Positions 62,236 to 64,000 of a stretch of 64,000 bases of DNA are shown here, one piece after another. A program made the position numbers and the translations under genes. Under the pieces are notes generated by a model. That model made no database searches and had not been told where the DNA came from. It saw only the letters and a list, made by a program, of their open reading frames with translations. The DNA lies in NCBI GenBank assembly GCA_046530785.1, contig JBHEQT010000002.1, positions 130,749 to 194,748 of the forward strand, read 5' to 3'. How positions within the stretch are numbered: position 1 is the first letter of the stretch; each line of letters begins with the position of its first letter. This DNA comes from Arsenophonus sp046530785 (GTDB lineage: Bacteria > Pseudomonadota > Gammaproteobacteria > Enterobacterales > Enterobacteriaceae).

Positions 62236-64000
62236 ATGATAAAGAACATAATAAAACATAGAAAAGTCTAATTTAAGAAATAATGCAAACTTACCAAATA
62301 GTAAACAAGTGAATGAAGTATTTTAATTAATATAAATCTACCTAAAAATTAATAAATTTTTCTGTTAAAATTTATTAATTATACTAATCCTGTGGGATGG
62401 TTGAGTAAACATTTTTATATATGTAACTTGATTTATCTTTTATCGATAAATCAAAAACATATTACTTTTGATTTTAGTAATAAAGTGAATAAATTTATAT
62501 ATTTACTATATATTCATATAGGTTTTTATAATATCTCTTTCATTTGTTGAAATAATTAAATAATGAATATATAAATATTCATCACTAATATAAGTTATAA
62601 TATTAGTTATATATAAAAAATAAAAGAATGCACAGTATATATATGAAACCTATAAGATCTTTATAATAAATAAAGATTAGTTTTCTAACTTACTAGGAAT
62701 TAATAGAAATAATTTAATAAATTTAATTTTAAAAAATAAAAATGAGTAAATACTGTTTCATATTCCGAAAAACTATTAAAATCAAAAATATATAATAGAT
62801 AAAATAATTATTATATAAAATATGGCTATAACAAATTCTATCATGATAGGAAGAACCTTAATTCTAGATCGGATCTTAGTTTGCTATAGACTAAAATAAT
62901 TGTGAAATCAGAAAAATATTACTTTTATATTTTTATTATTTTTACTAAAAATTTAAAACTTTAAATTAAAAGCTTTAAATTGCAGAACTTTTATCGTTAA
63001 AATCTACTGAACCTATTATCTAAATAATAGAATATTTAGGGATGGTTCTTTAAAGAAAAATGTAATAATCTTTACTATCCATAGAATCTTTTCAACACAA
63101 GTATAGAATATAAATTGAATTATCGAATAGTTTTTTAAAGAAAATGGAAATTCGCTTGATTTATTTTTGATGTTAAAAATTTTTTTATAAATATTTAAGA
63201 GAAATTTTTAAGAATTAAAGAAGCTTTATTTTATGTATTCTTTAATAAAGAATACTTTTAAAATTAAATTTATGAACAATAGAGTTTTCCATTTATGAAA
63301 TAAAACAAAAATATATTTATTCTTTAATTATTCAGCATTTATTAACACTTCAATTTTTATATTTATCTAATAAACAATACTTAAAACAAAATAGTATGAA
63401 AAATTGAAGTTATGAATTTTACTAAAGTAATTTATTTAGTTAATATAATATCATTTTTAATTATACAATTTTAATTCATAATTGAGAATTATACTCGCTA
63501 TTTTGCTTGTAAAGAGAAATTAAATAATCCGAAAAGATATATAGATCATTTAAACATTAGTATATTAATATTTAAAAGATTTAATTTTAGAAAGATATCT
63601 GGATATCTGTCTTTGATCATAAAGAAAATTCAAAATTTCTCAGATGCAAACATTAATTTCATAAAAATTAACCATTTACTCTCTATAAAAATATAAAAAT
63701 CTTATAATTTTAAAAAATAACTAGTAAAATTAGAACTATATAGCGCAAATAATTTATCGTGTAAAATACAGACAGATAGTATTAACTATAAGGATAAGAT
63801 CCTACCTTTTTAGGTTAGTAAACGTACTAACAATGATTAACCATATTCCAAAATTTAAACGTTTATTTAATGACATAAAAAATAAATAAATTCATAGTTT
63901 CAAATCAACCATCATCGTTCAGTCTAATTATATTTATAAGAATCAGTGATAAGAAAAGATTCTAACGAGATGGATAATAAGTAAAAGCAATATTTCTGAT
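62236..64000 (+). pseudogene. acnB: acnB relic, aconitase B (continues past the window)
   Basis: Downstream of lpd as in enterobacteria. The ATG at 62236 opens MIKNIIKH, matching MLEEYRKH of AcnB, and then meets stops. TNPV (62383-62394) fits TNRVPPG. A frame with NKFIYLLYIHIGFYNIS fits EKAIELLGTMQGGYNIH with equal spacing. No long frame survives up to the window end. AcnB is the main aconitase of the TCA cycle; whether acnA exists elsewhere cannot be seen here. Confidence 0.82.

Overview
The window looks like part of the chromosome of a host-restricted, AT-rich enterobacterial (gamma-proteobacterial) symbiont in the middle of genome decay. Intact proteins align almost residue for residue with Escherichia/Serratia/Yersinia orthologues, and the gene order is enterobacterial. 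Only about half of the DNA still codes. The rest is very AT-rich, with stops in all frames. A Serratia symbiotica-like aphid symbiont would fit the low coding density, the gene set and a Serratia/Yersinia-type dciA gene between lpxC and secA. That assignment is inference.

Layout. (1) 1-18.8 kb follows the enterobacterial order serS-rarA-lolA-ftsK-lrp-trxB-cydD-cydC-aat-infA-clpA-clpS. Only serS, lolA, trxB, infA and clpA survive. The others can still be read in place as eroded pseudogenes of nearly ancestral length. (2) 18.8-26.4 kb is a 7.6 kb desert that must contain a rearrangement junction, because the flanking loci are far apart in E. coli. (3) 26.4-44.3 kb is a complete division and cell-wall (dcw) operon: mraZ (dead), rsmH, ftsL, ftsI, murE, murF, mraY, murD, ftsW, murG, murC, ddl, ftsQ, ftsA, ftsZ, then lpxC. 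(4) 44.3-51.5 kb holds dciA, a secM relic, secA, a mutT relic, a zapD relic and coaE. (5) 51.5-55.2 kb is a very AT-rich desert. (6) 55.2-64 kb holds a pdhR relic, aceE-aceF-lpd (pyruvate dehydrogenase) and the start of an acnB relic.

How the genes work together. The cell keeps peptidoglycan precursor synthesis and polymerisation, the divisome, lipid A synthesis (lpxC), lipoprotein transport (lolA), Sec export (secA), helicase loading (dciA), CoA synthesis (coaE), thioredoxin reduction (trxB), translation (serS, infA), ClpA proteolysis and acetyl-CoA production. It has lost regulators and accessory factors: lrp, pdhR, mraZ, secM, clpS, aat, cydDC, ftsK, zapD, rarA, mutT and acnB. I saw no tRNA, rRNA, CRISPR array or recognisable insertion sequence.

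I found no clearly new multi-gene system. The most informative signals are the legible in-place fossils, the joint loss of aat and clpS next to a retained clpA, damaged and re-started N-termini of ftsQ and ftsW, an FtsZ carrying G271, and a few intact palindromes plus one GC-rich island (about 2.10-2.24 kb) in otherwise decayed DNA.
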